The translations under genes were made by a program, and so were the position numbers. Source: Pseudarcicella hirudinis (GTDB lineage Bacteria; Bacteroidota; Bacteroidia; Cytophagales; Spirosomataceae). From it: a stretch of DNA of 64,000 nt. Below the pieces are notes generated by a model. The model ran no database searches, was not told the origin of the DNA, and worked only from the letters and a program-made list of their open reading frames with translations. Below, piece after piece: positions 45,290 through 54,106 of the stretch. Each line of letters begins with the position of its first letter. Positions within the stretch are counted from its first letter, which is position 1. Location of the stretch: NCBI RefSeq assembly GCF_900115665.1, contig NZ_FOXH01000005.1:62001-126000 (forward strand). The letters are read 5' to 3'.

Positions 45290-45721
45290 ATGTTTTCCAA
45301 AACCTGTGAATACGCATTAAGAGCATTAATTTTTATAGCCCAGCAATCCGGCAATGGAAGCAGAACGGGGATTAAAGATATTTCCAAAGGTATCAGCTCC
45401 CCCGAGTATTTTATCGCAAAAATATTGCAGGATCTGAGTAAGAAAGGATTTGTTCAGTCTGCCAAAGGGCCGAACGGAGGCTTTTTTATGGACGAACAAA
45501 ACCTGGATGTGACTATTGCTGATATCGTGAGAGAAATTGACGGAGATAAATTATTCTCCGGCTGCGGTCTGGGATTGGAGCAATGCTCTGAAACGCATCC
45601 CTGCCCGATTCATGATCAGTTTAAAAGTATCAGGAATAATATCAGAGAAATGCTGGAAAGCTCCAGAATAAGGATATTTGCAGATAACCTCGATTTAAAG
45701 CTGACTCACCTGAAAGTTTAA
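45290..45721 (+). CDS. Rrf2 family Fe-S regulator, NsrR/IscR-like
   Basis: Transcription factor of 143 residues. The Rrf2 winged helix (MFSKTCEYALRALIFIA, ISSPEYFIAKILQDLSKKGFV) is followed by three Cys at 92, 99 and 105 with spacing C-x6-C-x5-C in the cluster loop, close to NsrR (x4, x5) and IscR (x5, x5). It probably holds an Fe-S cluster and senses nitric oxide or redox state. It is first in a four-gene set with RIC and NO reductase, so local autoregulated control of NO detoxification is likely (inference from context). Confidence 0.9.
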   Translation: MFSKTCEYALRALIFIAQQSGNGSRTGIKDISKGISSPEYFIAKILQDLSKKGFVQSAKGPNGGFFMDEQNLDVTIADIVREIDGDKLFSGCGLGLEQCSETHPCPIHDQFKSIRNNIREMLESSRIRIFADNLDLKLTHLKV

Positions 45722-45776
45722 AAAAAATTATTCAAATAAAGGATAAAAAGGTGTTAATATCTTAAATAATCAAAAA

Positions 45777-46268
45777 ATGAAACTCTATTGTAAAAATCCT
45801 GTGGTATTGGCCTTGCTTTGTCTGATGGCTGGCGTATTTATTACCATCAGTTTTCTGGAAACACCGATGAAATTTCAGGTTTCGGGAATCACTCTTCCTG
45901 TAGCATTGGGGCTGGGAAAACTCATGTTTGAATTATCCACTAAAATACAATGTGTTTTCATGGCTCTTATTACAGGAGGAATGTTACTAAACAGAAAAAC
46001 ATATACAAAAACAGATTTTATGGTAACAGCAATTTTATGCACTATACTGCTGCTGGAAAAATTCTGGATGCTTCCCTTCCTTAATGATCGTGTGGAACTG
46101 CTGTCAGCCGGAAAATCTGTTCCTCAGTCAGAAATGCATAGCTACTTTATTTATGCAGAATCGGCAAAAGCCGTTCTCCTGTTCCTTTCCATCATTTTAC
46201 AATTTAAAAAACATCAAAATGAATACAGAAACGATAGAAAAAATGTCCGGATACCGGCTGCCGGCTAG
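45777..46268 (+). CDS. Four-helix membrane protein in the NO operon, function unknown
   Basis: 163 residues with about four hydrophobic helices (near 7-26, 43-67, 83-97 and 118-140) and a basic tail. The N-terminus MKLYCKNPVVLALLCLMAGV and a conserved-looking SFLETPMKFQVSGITLPVALG loop are distinctive. I recognise no named family. It is not NnrS. It lies between Rrf2 and RIC genes on one strand and is probably co-transcribed, which suggests a role in NO or iron-sulfur stress. The 3' end overlaps a small frame at 46219. Confidence 0.75.
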   Translation: MKLYCKNPVVLALLCLMAGVFITISFLETPMKFQVSGITLPVALGLGKLMFELSTKIQCVFMALITGGMLLNRKTYTKTDFMVTAILCTILLLEKFWMLPFLNDRVELLSAGKSVPQSEMHSYFIYAESAKAVLLFLSIILQFKKHQNEYRNDRKNVRIPAAG

Positions 46269-46350
46269 TATTGGAAAAAGTCGCTCCCTCTTCAAAACTT
46301 TGAAGTCTATCACTCCTTCCCTGGCAGCTATTCTCCCGGAAAAAATTTAA
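46219..46350 (+). CDS. Possible 43-residue protein overlapping the membrane gene
   Basis: ATG at 46219 inside the end of the membrane-protein gene, a different frame, stop at 46350, 29 bases before RIC. It opens MNTETIEKMSGYRLPASIGK and continues with LFKTLKSITPSLAAILPEKI. Amino-acid usage looks protein-like, and the overlap allows translational coupling. It could also be a remnant of a longer gene or chance. Confidence 0.33.
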   Translation: MNTETIEKMSGYRLPASIGKSRSLFKTLKSITPSLAAILPEKI

Positions 46351-46379
46351 AACAATAAAAGACAAAAAAGTATTATATT

Positions 46380-47105
46380 ATGGATATCAGAACAGATTTT
46401 ATCGGTGATATTGTTGCGGCAGACTTCAGAACGGCTGCCGTATTCAAAAAGCATGGCATTGATTTCTGCTGTAAAGGTGGAAGAACAATCGAAGAGGCAT
46501 GCGGTCTGCAAAAAACGGATCCGGAACAGATTTATCATGAATTGGAGACTATTTCTGAAAATGACGGAAACTCCGTAGATTTCAACAGCTGGCCCCCGGA
46601 TCTGCTGGCAGAATATATTCAGAAAAAACATCATCACTATGTAGAAGAAAAAACGCCGGTCATTCAGACGTTTTTAGACAAATTATGTGACGTACATGGT
46701 GAGAGTCATCCGGAATTGTTTGAGATCAGAGCACTTTTTAACGTTTCTGCCGGGGATCTCGCTGCCCATATGAAAAAAGAAGAACTGATACTTTTTCCTT
46801 TTATCAGAAATATGGCTAAAGCGCAGGCCGAAGGAATAGCAATTCCGCAGCCTTTTTTCGGAACCGTTGAGAATCCGGTGAATATGATGAAACACGAACA
46901 CTCCATAGAAGGAGAACGTCTGAGAAAGATTGCTGAATTGACCAACGGGTATAATCCACCCGAAGATGCCTGTAATACTTATAAGGTGACTTTTGCCATG
47001 CTTCAGGATTTTGAAAATGACCTGCACAAGCATATTCATCTCGAAAACAATATTCTTTTCCCCAAAGCAATACAGTCTGAACAGCAATTCTCAATAGAAC
47101 ATTAA
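46380..47105 (+). CDS. ric: Iron-sulfur cluster repair di-iron protein (RIC/ScdA/YtfE)
   Basis: Cytosolic stress protein of 241 residues that repairs Fe-S clusters damaged by NO or peroxide. The ScdA_N domain (1-55) has the DFCCKGGRT motif. The hemerythrin-like domain (~75-235) provides His/Glu ligands in KKHHHYVEE, VHGESHPELF, HMKKEELILFPFI, MKHEHSIEGE and LHKHIHLENNILFPKA. These residues build the di-iron site. It is 13 bases upstream of the NO reductase gene, which firmly supports a shared NO response. Also called scdA/ytfE. Confidence 0.95.
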   Translation: MDIRTDFIGDIVAADFRTAAVFKKHGIDFCCKGGRTIEEACGLQKTDPEQIYHELETISENDGNSVDFNSWPPDLLAEYIQKKHHHYVEEKTPVIQTFLDKLCDVHGESHPELFEIRALFNVSAGDLAAHMKKEELILFPFIRNMAKAQAEGIAIPQPFFGTVENPVNMMKHEHSIEGERLRKIAELTNGYNPPEDACNTYKVTFAMLQDFENDLHKHIHLENNILFPKAIQSEQQFSIEH

Positions 47106-47118
47106 AACAAAAAAAGGT

Positions 47119-49362
47119 ATGACACCGAAAAAACTTTGGCAATGGCTTGCAGGAGTAATCATTACTTCTTTTGCCGTACTCATTTTCTATGGAGTTGATA
47201 TTTACAGAAAAATTCCTCCTATCCCGGACAAGGTTCTTACCACAGAGGGAATAATAGTGGCAAAAGGACAGGACATTAAAGACGGACAAAATGTCTGGCA
47301 GTCGATCGGCGGGCAGACTGTAGGAAGTATCTGGGGACATGGTGCTTACATTGCCCCCGACTGGAGTGCAGATTTTCTTCACCGGGAATCCCTGCTTTTA
47401 TTGGAGGAACTCACCAGAAAAGATGGAAAGGTTTTTAAAAATCTTCCCGATGAAGAACAGGCCAAATATAAGTTTCTGCTCAAAAAAGAACTGCGCAGAA
47501 ACACCTTGGATAAGCATACAAATACCATCGTTATTTCTCCTGAAAGGGCAAAAGTATGGCAGCAGCTTGCAGATTATTATGCAAAAATCTTCATGAATGC
47601 CCCTGAGATGAATCAGCTCAGGAATCATTACGCCATCCCTAAAAATACGGTAAAAGATGTTGACAGAATGGCTAAAATGAATGCTTTCTTTGCCTGGACT
47701 GCATGGGTCTGCATAACTGAACGGCCCGGTGACGATGTTACCTATACCAACAACTGGCCGCATGATGAGTCGATCGGAAATATTCCCCCTCCTTCACTAC
47801 ATTTATGGTCAGGTTTCAGTATTTTAATGTTGCTGGCATGCGTCGGACTGCTGGTTTTCTACCATGCTAGAAATAAAGATGAGGAGATCAGCGAGGTGCT
47901 TCCCTCTGAAGATCCGCTTCGAAATATGAAACCGACACCTTCTATGAAAGCAACCCTGAAATATATCTGGGTGGTGGCGCTGCTGATCCTGATTCAGATG
48001 CTGGCGGGAGTTATTACCGCTCACTACGGAGTAGAAGGAAGTGCTTTTTACGGAATTCCTCTCGACGAGATTCTTCCTCAGTCAATTTCCCGTAGCTGGC
48101 ATGTTCAGCTGGCTATTTTCTGGATTGCTACGTCATGGCTGGCAACAGGTCTGTACATTGCTCCTGCGGTTTCAGGTCATGAACCCAAATATCAGGTACT
48201 TGGAGTAAACATTTTGTTTGGTGCCTTGCTGGTAGTTGTTTTAGGTTCTCTGACAGGACAATGGCTGGGTGTAATGCAAAAATTAGGGTATGTTGACAAT
48301 TTTCTCTGGGGACATTCAGGCTATGAGTACGTGGAACTCGGCCGGATCTGGCAGGTATTACTCCTCATTGGTCTTATTCTTTGGCTTATTCTGATGGTAA
48401 GAGCGCTGTTACCTGCCCTGAAAAGAAAGGACGGAGACAGACATTTACTTCTGTTATTCACACTATCAGCAGTGGCCATAGCAATGTTTTACAGTGCCGG
48501 ATTAATGTATGGCAGACAAACGCATATGGCTATTGCCGAATACTGGAGATGGTGGGTAGTGCATCTTTGGGTTGAAGGTTTCTTTGAGGTTTTTGCCACA
48601 GTTGTTGCTGCATTTCTTTTTACAAGACTGGGATTGCTGAGATTAAAGGCAGCCACCAACGCTGTCTTATTTTCAACCATTATTTTCCTCTCAGGGGGTA
48701 TTTTGGGTACTTTCCACCATTTGTATTTCAGTGCAACACCAACTTCAGTACTTGCATTAGGAGCTACCTTCAGCGCACTGGAAATCGTTCCTTTGGTGCT
48801 TATCGGATTTGAAGCATACCAGAATTACCAGCTCAGTAAATCCACAAAATGGATTCAGGCCTACAAATGGCCGATCTATTGTTTCATTGCCATGTGCTTC
48901 TGGAACTTCCTGGGAGCCGGAATTTTTGGATTTGCTATCAATCCGCCTATCGCATTATACTATATTCAGGGCTTGAATACAACTGCGGTTCATGGTCATG
49001 CTGCTTTGTTCGGGGTATACGGAATTTTAGGAATCGGGCTGATGCTGTTTGTGCTGAGAGGACTGTATCCTGACAGACAATGGAATGACAAACTGATTGG
49101 CTGGGCATTCTGGCTTACAAATGCCGGACTACTTGTGATGGTTACGATAAGCCTTCTTCCGATCGGAATTATGCAATCTGTGGCATCCATTAAAGAAGGT
49201 TACTGGTATGCCCGTTCCGCAGAATTTATGCAGACCGATCTCATGCATGTTTTACGCTGGCTTCGGGTACCGGGAGATATTTTACTGGCGATTGGGGAAC
49301 TGTTGCTTGTGATTTTCATCATCGGGTTAAAAACAGGCTGGTCACTTAAAGAAAAACGCTGA
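47119..49362 (+). CDS. norB: Quinol-dependent nitric oxide reductase (qNOR)
   Basis: Membrane enzyme of 747 residues reducing 2 NO to N2O with electrons from quinol. Length and the N-terminal extension (~1-230, one TM plus a cytochrome c-like region lacking any CxxCH heme site) are diagnostic of qNOR rather than cNOR. The C-terminal catalytic part has twelve or more TM helices with conserved His and Glu, including HLWVEGFFEVFATVVAAFLF, GTFHHLYF and VHGHAALFGVYG for hemes and FeB. Last gene of the operon; a hairpin at 49489 ends the unit. Detoxification rather than full denitrification is likely because no other nir/nos genes are present. Confidence 0.96.
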   Translation: MTPKKLWQWLAGVIITSFAVLIFYGVDIYRKIPPIPDKVLTTEGIIVAKGQDIKDGQNVWQSIGGQTVGSIWGHGAYIAPDWSADFLHRESLLLLEELTRKDGKVFKNLPDEEQAKYKFLLKKELRRNTLDKHTNTIVISPERAKVWQQLADYYAKIFMNAPEMNQLRNHYAIPKNTVKDVDRMAKMNAFFAWTAWVCITERPGDDVTYTNNWPHDESIGNIPPPSLHLWSGFSILMLLACVGLLVFYHARNKDEEISEVLPSEDPLRNMKPTPSMKATLKYIWVVALLILIQMLAGVITAHYGVEGSAFYGIPLDEILPQSISRSWHVQLAIFWIATSWLATGLYIAPAVSGHEPKYQVLGVNILFGALLVVVLGSLTGQWLGVMQKLGYVDNFLWGHSGYEYVELGRIWQVLLLIGLILWLILMVRALLPALKRKDGDRHLLLLFTLSAVAIAMFYSAGLMYGRQTHMAIAEYWRWWVVHLWVEGFFEVFATVVAAFLFTRLGLLRLKAATNAVLFSTIIFLSGGILGTFHHLYFSATPTSVLALGATFSALEIVPLVLIGFEAYQNYQLSKSTKWIQAYKWPIYCFIAMCFWNFLGAGIFGFAINPPIALYYIQGLNTTAVHGHAALFGVYGILGIGLMLFVLRGLYPDRQWNDKLIGWAFWLTNAGLLVMVTISLLPIGIMQSVASIKEGYWYARSAEFMQTDLMHVLRWLRVPGDILLAIGELLLVIFIIGLKTGWSLKEKR

Positions 49363-49488
49363 TGATTTATTAAACAACGAACTGCTCTGCATAAAAACGG
49401 AGCGGTTTATTTAAAATGTTATTCTATGAAAATATCATTTTAAATAACAGATATTATTGTCCAGATAATATTGAAGAAAAATAACCCA

Positions 49489-49535
49489 ACATAAGGTCAA
49501 AAAGCACTGAATTTTAGTGTTTTTTGACCTTATGT
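49489..49535. terminator. Bidirectional terminator between norB and the FMN reductase gene
   Basis: ACATAAGGTCAAAAAGCACT pairs with AGTGTTTTTTGACCTTATGT (one mismatch) around a seven-base loop, between convergent genes. Confidence 0.8.
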
Positions 49536-49619
49536 AACTTAGTGGTGAAAAAACATAGTTTAAGTTTTTCGAAAGTTTCTCTAAAATCATACAAAACAGA
49601 AAAATTAACTTATTCATAG

Positions 49620-50201
49620 TCAACTCTTAACCTTTTGTATCTCAATCCATCGGTCAAAAGCCAGAATAAACTTAAGTAAATACGCTTTTGTGCTTTTCTG
49701 AATAAATGCTCCGTTATCATCAAACAACTGCCCGCTGTATCCTATGTAAGCTTCCGGCTGCTGCATTGTTGGCATGTCTAAAAAAACAAGCGACTGACGT
49801 AAATGATGATTTGCGCCAAATGCCCCCATTGCTCCGGGCGAAAGGCTGACTATTGCCGCAGGCTTATTTTTGTACACATTCTGACCATGAGGAGCTGAAC
49901 CAACGTCAACCGCATTCTTTAATACGGCAGGAAGTGACCTGTTATACTCCGGGGTTATAAAAAGAACAGCTCCGGCCTTTTTTATTCTTTCCCTGAATAT
50001 AACCCATTCTTCCGGTGGAAAAGGTATTTCAAGGTCTTCATTATACATCTGAAGGTTGCCGATGTTTACAATTTCCATCTTTAATGAAGGCGGAGCTAAA
50101 TCTATTAAAGCTTTTGCCATTTTTAAGGTAAGCGAATCTCTTCTGAGGCTGCCTGTAATTATTACTACATTTATCGGAGCCGTATTCTGGATTATGTTCA
50201 T
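49620..50201 (-). CDS. NADPH-dependent FMN reductase
   Basis: Flavodoxin-fold flavin reductase of 193 residues. The phosphate-binding loop is ITGSLRRDSLTLKMAK near the start, PEYNRSLPAVLKNAVD forms the second FMN contact, and VSLSPGAMGAFGANHHLRQSL contacts flavin and NADPH. These features match the NADPH-dependent FMN/quinone/azo reductase family. The adjacent divergent AraC gene at 50288 may regulate it. Cytosolic; the physiological acceptor is unknown. Confidence 0.93.
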   Translation of the reverse strand: MNIIQNTAPINVVIITGSLRRDSLTLKMAKALIDLAPPSLKMEIVNIGNLQMYNEDLEIPFPPEEWVIFRERIKKAGAVLFITPEYNRSLPAVLKNAVDVGSAPHGQNVYKNKPAAIVSLSPGAMGAFGANHHLRQSLVFLDMPTMQQPEAYIGYSGQLFDDNGAFIQKSTKAYLLKFILAFDRWIEIQKVKS

Positions 50202-50225
50202 CTAAAATCTGTTATTTTGTCGTAG

Positions 50226-50233
50226 CAAAGTTA
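50226..50233 (-). promoter_or_regulatory. -7 box for the FMN reductase gene
   Basis: TAACTTTG on the minus strand, 24 bases before the ATG at 50201, in the 86-base divergent gap. Confidence 0.48.
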
Positions 50234-50287
50234 AAGGCAGAACTACCCGGACATTAACAGATAAAGACGTTTCACTAACACAATAAG

Positions 50288-51211
50288 ATGGCGAAAGGAA
50301 ATAAATATTCTATAGCACCCGGCTCTTTTCCTGAAAAGAAGGAAACTGAAAACAATACTTCCGGATTTGTGATGGATTTACAGGAAACATTCATTTCCGG
50401 GGCCGGAATACGGTGGGGAGAATATCAAAATAAGGCAGAGCACACTATAACCTTTTATCCAAAGGAAGAAAGTATTGTTTCTCATTTTCAGATCTACGGG
50501 AATGATACAGGGAAAAACAAGGGATTGCAGGAAAAGCAGTTTGTCATCTATAAAGAATCATCACAACCTTATGAACTTACGTTGAATCCAACTTATGGAT
50601 CAAAACGCAGATTTTTTGAACTTACATTGAGTAAAAGTTTTTACAGGAAGTTTCTCAACGAAGAAAGTAACTTTTTAATGCTTTTTGATCAAGGGAAACA
50701 CGATAATACATTTTCTTCAGATTTTATAGCCTATACCACTCCGGAAATGTTCAGGATTATGGCTGAAATGCAGCATACCCCTTATTCGGGAAACTTAAAT
50801 AATCTTTTTATTGAATCAAAAATCACAGAGCTCTTTCTGACGCAGATATCCTGGCTGGATAACCGAGCTTCCGGAAATGACAGGCTGAAAGCGACAGATC
50901 TTGAACGACTGGTTTATGTCAGAGAATATCTGGATCAGCACTTTGCAGACAACCTCTCTGTTACTGCAATAGCCCGAAAAGCCGGGATTAATCAGACTAA
51001 GCTCAAAAGCGGATTCAAACAATTGTTTCAGACCACTCTTTTCGGCTATATCAGTGATCTGCGATTAAATGAAGCCAAAAGATTGTTACTCGAGGAAAAG
51101 CTGTATGTCAGCGAAGTTGCTGACAGGGTCGGTTATAAATATCCGCATTATTTTACTGCTGCGTTTAAGAAGAAATTTGGTATAAAACCCGTTTGTTTAA
51201 AGTCCTGCTGA
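50288..51211 (+). CDS. AraC family transcriptional regulator
   Basis: Regulator of 307 residues with an N-terminal sensor region (~1-195) of unknown ligand and a C-terminal AraC helix-turn-helix pair (LSVTAIARKAGINQTKLKSG, then YVSEVADRVGYKYPHYFTAAF and KKFGIKPVCL). It is of the PchR-like group by its helix sequences. It is divergent from the FMN reductase gene, so that gene is the first candidate target. Start ATG at 50288. No promoter box found. Confidence 0.92.
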   Translation: MAKGNKYSIAPGSFPEKKETENNTSGFVMDLQETFISGAGIRWGEYQNKAEHTITFYPKEESIVSHFQIYGNDTGKNKGLQEKQFVIYKESSQPYELTLNPTYGSKRRFFELTLSKSFYRKFLNEESNFLMLFDQGKHDNTFSSDFIAYTTPEMFRIMAEMQHTPYSGNLNNLFIESKITELFLTQISWLDNRASGNDRLKATDLERLVYVREYLDQHFADNLSVTAIARKAGINQTKLKSGFKQLFQTTLFGYISDLRLNEAKRLLLEEKLYVSEVADRVGYKYPHYFTAAFKKKFGIKPVCLKSC

Positions 51212-51287
51212 TTTAAAAGAACCTCTTGAAAAACAGGAAAAATCCGGCATTGGATTTAAGATTGTCAAAAATCAGATATTCAGTAAA

Positions 51288-51626
51288 TTATTTTCCGATA
51301 ACTTCCCTGCGATGCGTTAAACCCCAATAATGAAGTTCATCCAGCACTTTCTCTAATGATAAACCATGCGGCGTAATAGAATATTCCACTGTCGGCGGAA
51401 AAGTATTATAAACATCTCTTCGAATCAGCTTATTCAATTCCAGACTCTTCAGTTCTTTTGACAATGTTTTATCCGTAATTCCGCTGACTTCTCTGGCTAA
51501 TTGCTTAAATCTCTTCGGATTCTCAGACAATGCATATAAAATAAGCAGTTTCCATCGTCCTTCTACAGCTTCCAACGCATCTCTGATGGAAAGCATGGTT
51601 TTAGGGCAGCCTCCTTTTGACAACAT
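51288..51626 (-). CDS. HxlR family transcriptional regulator
   Basis: Winged-helix regulator of 112 residues: a Cys near the N-terminus (GGCPK, Cys7), the family core AVEGRWKLLILYALSENPKR, then the recognition region SGITDKTLSKELKSLELNKL and the wing VEYSITPHGLSL. HxlR proteins often sense electrophiles or redox through the N-terminal Cys. It is divergent from a DoxX gene, and the palindrome at 51659-51688 in the shared gap is a likely operator. Expected targets: itself and doxX. Confidence 0.94.
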   Translation of the reverse strand: MLSKGGCPKTMLSIRDALEAVEGRWKLLILYALSENPKRFKQLAREVSGITDKTLSKELKSLELNKLIRRDVYNTFPPTVEYSITPHGLSLEKVLDELHYWGLTHRREVIGK

Positions 51627-51658
51627 CTCTCTTATGATTTCACGTTACTTCCTGACCA

Positions 51659-51688
51659 GATAGTGCTATCCAATATGGAAGTACTATC
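51659..51688. promoter_or_regulatory. Candidate HxlR operator
   Basis: GATAGTGCT and AGTACTATC form a nine-base inverted repeat with one mismatch. The first half also contains the perfect palindrome GATAG-TG-CTATC. It lies just before a TTG-N16-TAACTTTA element that is one base off the promoter consensus for the DoxX gene. Confidence 0.5.
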
Positions 51689-51738
51689 ATTTGAATAGTA
51701 AAGGTACCTAACTTTATCCCGACTAAAAAAAACAGAAA

Positions 51739-52158
51739 ATGATTATTGAACAAAAAACATCAAAAACCATGAACATTATCATTTGGATAGCCCAGGTGAT
51801 TTTAGCAGCCGGATTCATCTGGGCTGCAACCATGAAATTATTTCAACCTACTGATGAATTAGCGAAAATGTGGCCATGGACAGCAGACCATGCCGGATTA
51901 GTAAAATTTACAGGTATCCTTGATTTATTGACAGGTATCGGACTGATTTTGCCAACACTCCTTCGTATTCAACCCAGACTTACAATTTATGCAGCTTACG
52001 GCACGGTTGTGCTTATGATAACAGCAAGTATTTTCCATATTGCAAGAGCTGAGGCCTCTCTGATTGGCGTAAACATTTTCTTTGCTGTTATAGCCTTATT
52101 CATTGCCTGGGGCAGACAGAAAAAAGCTCCTGTGGCCACTAACCAGTCAGACTCTTAA
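51739..52158 (+). CDS. DoxX family membrane protein
   Basis: Integral membrane protein of 139 residues with four helices (~12-32, 54-72, 80-98, 105-125) and the DoxX pattern AAGFIWAATMKLFQP ... GILDLLTGIGLILPTLLRI. DoxX-like proteins are linked to thiol/oxidative stress and quinone-related membrane functions, but activity here is unknown. It is divergent from the HxlR regulator, a common pairing. Its 3' end overlaps the convergent DUF4256 gene by 12 bases. A second in-frame Met (residue 11) could also serve as the start. Confidence 0.9.
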   Translation: MIIEQKTSKTMNIIIWIAQVILAAGFIWAATMKLFQPTDELAKMWPWTADHAGLVKFTGILDLLTGIGLILPTLLRIQPRLTIYAAYGTVVLMITASIFHIARAEASLIGVNIFFAVIALFIAWGRQKKAPVATNQSDS

Positions 52159-52713
52159 AGAGCCTCTGAAGCCTCTGGCTGCATAGTAGGATTCTGCGCC
52201 GTTGTGATAGGTGAAAACAGTATCATAGCGGCGATCGCAAAAAAGTGAGCCACCGAGTTTACGGATCTCAGCAGGAGTTTGTACCCAGCTTGAGGTTTTA
52301 GTATCGAATTTACCGAGCAGTTGCAATTCACGATATTGGGCTTCGGTTAGTAGTTCAATTCCCATATCAGCTGCCATATTAATGGCACTATCAGCCGGTT
52401 TGTATTCCTTTCTGGCTTCCAATGCCTCATGGTCGTAGCAAATACTCCTGCGACCTTTAGGACTTTCGGCAGAACAATCATAAAACAAATATTCCTCTGT
52501 ATTTTCATCATAAGCTACCACATCCGGTTCCCCGCCAGTCATTTCCATTTCATTAAGTGACCATAGTTTTTCCTCATCAACTTCCAGTTTTGCCTGTATC
52601 GTGGCCCAGGTCATATCTTTATGACGATTCATATTTTTTTCAAACCGTGCTTTTAATATGCCGAGTAATTCCTGATTCAGCGAGGAGGATAGTTGCTGTC
52701 TGACAGTTTTCAT
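52147..52713 (-). CDS. DUF4256 family protein
   Basis: Cytosolic protein of 188 residues. Features include WATIQAKLEVDEEKLWSLNE, MTGGEPDVVAYDEN, FYDCSAESPKGRRSICYDHE and a C-terminal LGGSLFCDRRYDTVFTYHNG. I recognise these as DUF4256, found widely in bacteria with no known activity. It follows the SRPBCC gene by four bases, so the two are co-transcribed and may act together. Confidence 0.88.
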   Translation of the reverse strand: MKTVRQQLSSSLNQELLGILKARFEKNMNRHKDMTWATIQAKLEVDEEKLWSLNEMEMTGGEPDVVAYDENTEEYLFYDCSAESPKGRRSICYDHEALEARKEYKPADSAINMAADMGIELLTEAQYRELQLLGKFDTKTSSWVQTPAEIRKLGGSLFCDRRYDTVFTYHNGAESYYAARGFRGSLRV

Positions 52714-52717
52714 GTTG

Positions 52718-53173
52718 TTAAATTTTTTGTTTCAGATATTGCTCCAGTTTCTCAACATTCTGCTGTAAGCCTTCATCTGCTTTAAACACTTTGACTACGG
52801 TATGAAACATTTCGGGGGTATCGAACAACATTGTCCAATTGAGCAGTGTTTGTTCTTCCTGAGATTCAAAGGAAATAGTGGCAAGATAACCGGGATTGTA
52901 ATGCTGGAATACGATTTTTTGAAAAGGCGCTATTTCCAGAAATTCACTTCTGTTCGGATAGTTTTTCCCATCCGGCCCATGCATGCTAAGGCGCCATTCA
53001 CCTCCGGCCCTTAGTTCCATAGTATGAATAGTATTTGTAAAACCGTTCGGTCCCCACCATTGAGCAATGTCTTCAGGTTGAGTCCATACTTCCCAAACTA
53101 AATCAACCGGAGCATTTAACAATCTGGTGATGCGTAGCTCCCTGTCAGCTGTGTCATTATTTGTTTGTTCCAC
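52718..53173 (-). CDS. SRPBCC (AHSA1-type) domain protein
   Basis: Cytosolic ligand-binding protein of 151 residues in the START/Bet v 1 superfamily, AHSA1 branch. Key segments: ITRLLNAPVDLVWEVWTQPEDIAQWWGP, the ELRAGGEWRLSMHGPDG strand and a long C-terminal helix (DEGLQQNVEKLEQYLKQ). Such proteins often pair with ArsR regulators, but none is near. It forms a tight two-gene unit with DUF4256. Confidence 0.93.
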   Translation of the reverse strand: MEQTNNDTADRELRITRLLNAPVDLVWEVWTQPEDIAQWWGPNGFTNTIHTMELRAGGEWRLSMHGPDGKNYPNRSEFLEIAPFQKIVFQHYNPGYLATISFESQEEQTLLNWTMLFDTPEMFHTVVKVFKADEGLQQNVEKLEQYLKQKI

Positions 53174-53286
53174 TGATGTATTTCAGAATTTTATGAATAT
53201 TTTATTTCAATCTATGATATTGCCTGCAATTCAGACCAAAGGAATAAAGCCTTAACGTTAATTCATAAATTTTATCAGGTTATGGA

Positions 53287-53877
53287 TCAACGCATTTGCT
53301 CATCATTCAATCCCTTTCCTTCAAGTATCTGAGGTATACATTTTGCAACCCTTGACTCCCGGGTTTTAGATTGTTTTGGTGCCGAAAAGTGTAGCAGATA
53401 GGCCCGTTGCCGCCCCGGCGTGAGGGATTCAAATGCTGTTTTTAAAGCAGGATTCTCAGTTAGTTCAGACTGAAACTCTTCAGGAACAGCATATTCTGTT
53501 GTCTTTTTCAATTCCACTTTCTGTCCGGATTCTTCTACTTCAATAGCGGCGAAAATATAAGTTTTCAGAATAGGCGCCAGTTCCTCTGTTTCTTTCAGGC
53601 TGGTGAACCGGATTTGTCTTGCGGCCTGCACCTGCTCTGTTTGCTGAATCAGAATTCCATCGGGATCTTTCATCAGGGCCCCTTTAAAAAACAGCAATGC
53701 ACAGTATTCTTTAAACACATGTATCAAAACGATGTTTTTTTTCTCAAAGGTGTAACAGGGACAACCCCACTTCAATTCTTCGGTAAGGTGACAATCAAGA
53801 ACGATCGTTCTCAACTGCCTGATTTCTTCCTGCCACTTTTCGGCTTTGTTAAAATAAAAATCAACGGTAGGATTCAT
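53287..53877 (-). CDS. YdeI/OmpD-associated family protein (DUF1801 type)
   Basis: 196 residues. The N-terminal DUF1801-like fold (VDFYFNKAEKWQEEIRQLRT, WGCPCYTFEKKNIVLIHVFK) is followed by the YdeI C-terminal helical region (TPGRQRAYLLHFSAPKQSKT, RVAKCIPQILEGKG), a layout known for YdeI-like proteins. Family members are implicated in envelope and antimicrobial-peptide resistance in enterics, but the mechanism is unknown. It is one of two YdeI-type genes in this stretch (the other at 55247). Single gene, no clear promoter. Confidence 0.88.
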   Translation of the reverse strand: MNPTVDFYFNKAEKWQEEIRQLRTIVLDCHLTEELKWGCPCYTFEKKNIVLIHVFKEYCALLFFKGALMKDPDGILIQQTEQVQAARQIRFTSLKETEELAPILKTYIFAAIEVEESGQKVELKKTTEYAVPEEFQSELTENPALKTAFESLTPGRQRAYLLHFSAPKQSKTRESRVAKCIPQILEGKGLNDEQMR

Positions 53878-54106
53878 GTAGTATATTGAATGAATGGATT
53901 AAATATTTAGAGATTATTATCTCTTCAAATATATAAAAACCATTTTCAAATTCAATGATGAGTTAATCTTTCGTTACAGATGCCGGGCTTCTATTTATAG
54001 CTTTTACAACCAAAATTCTCTCAATTACATATTTTGCAGGAAAAACGGGCTTTCTAAACAGGTATTTAAATATTGGGAAACAACAAAGTTCAAATCCTGG
54101 CCTACA

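Noticed and set aside
46683-47382. Long minus-strand frames across RIC and norB
   Set aside because: Shadow frames of two well-supported plus-strand genes with no protein features of their own.
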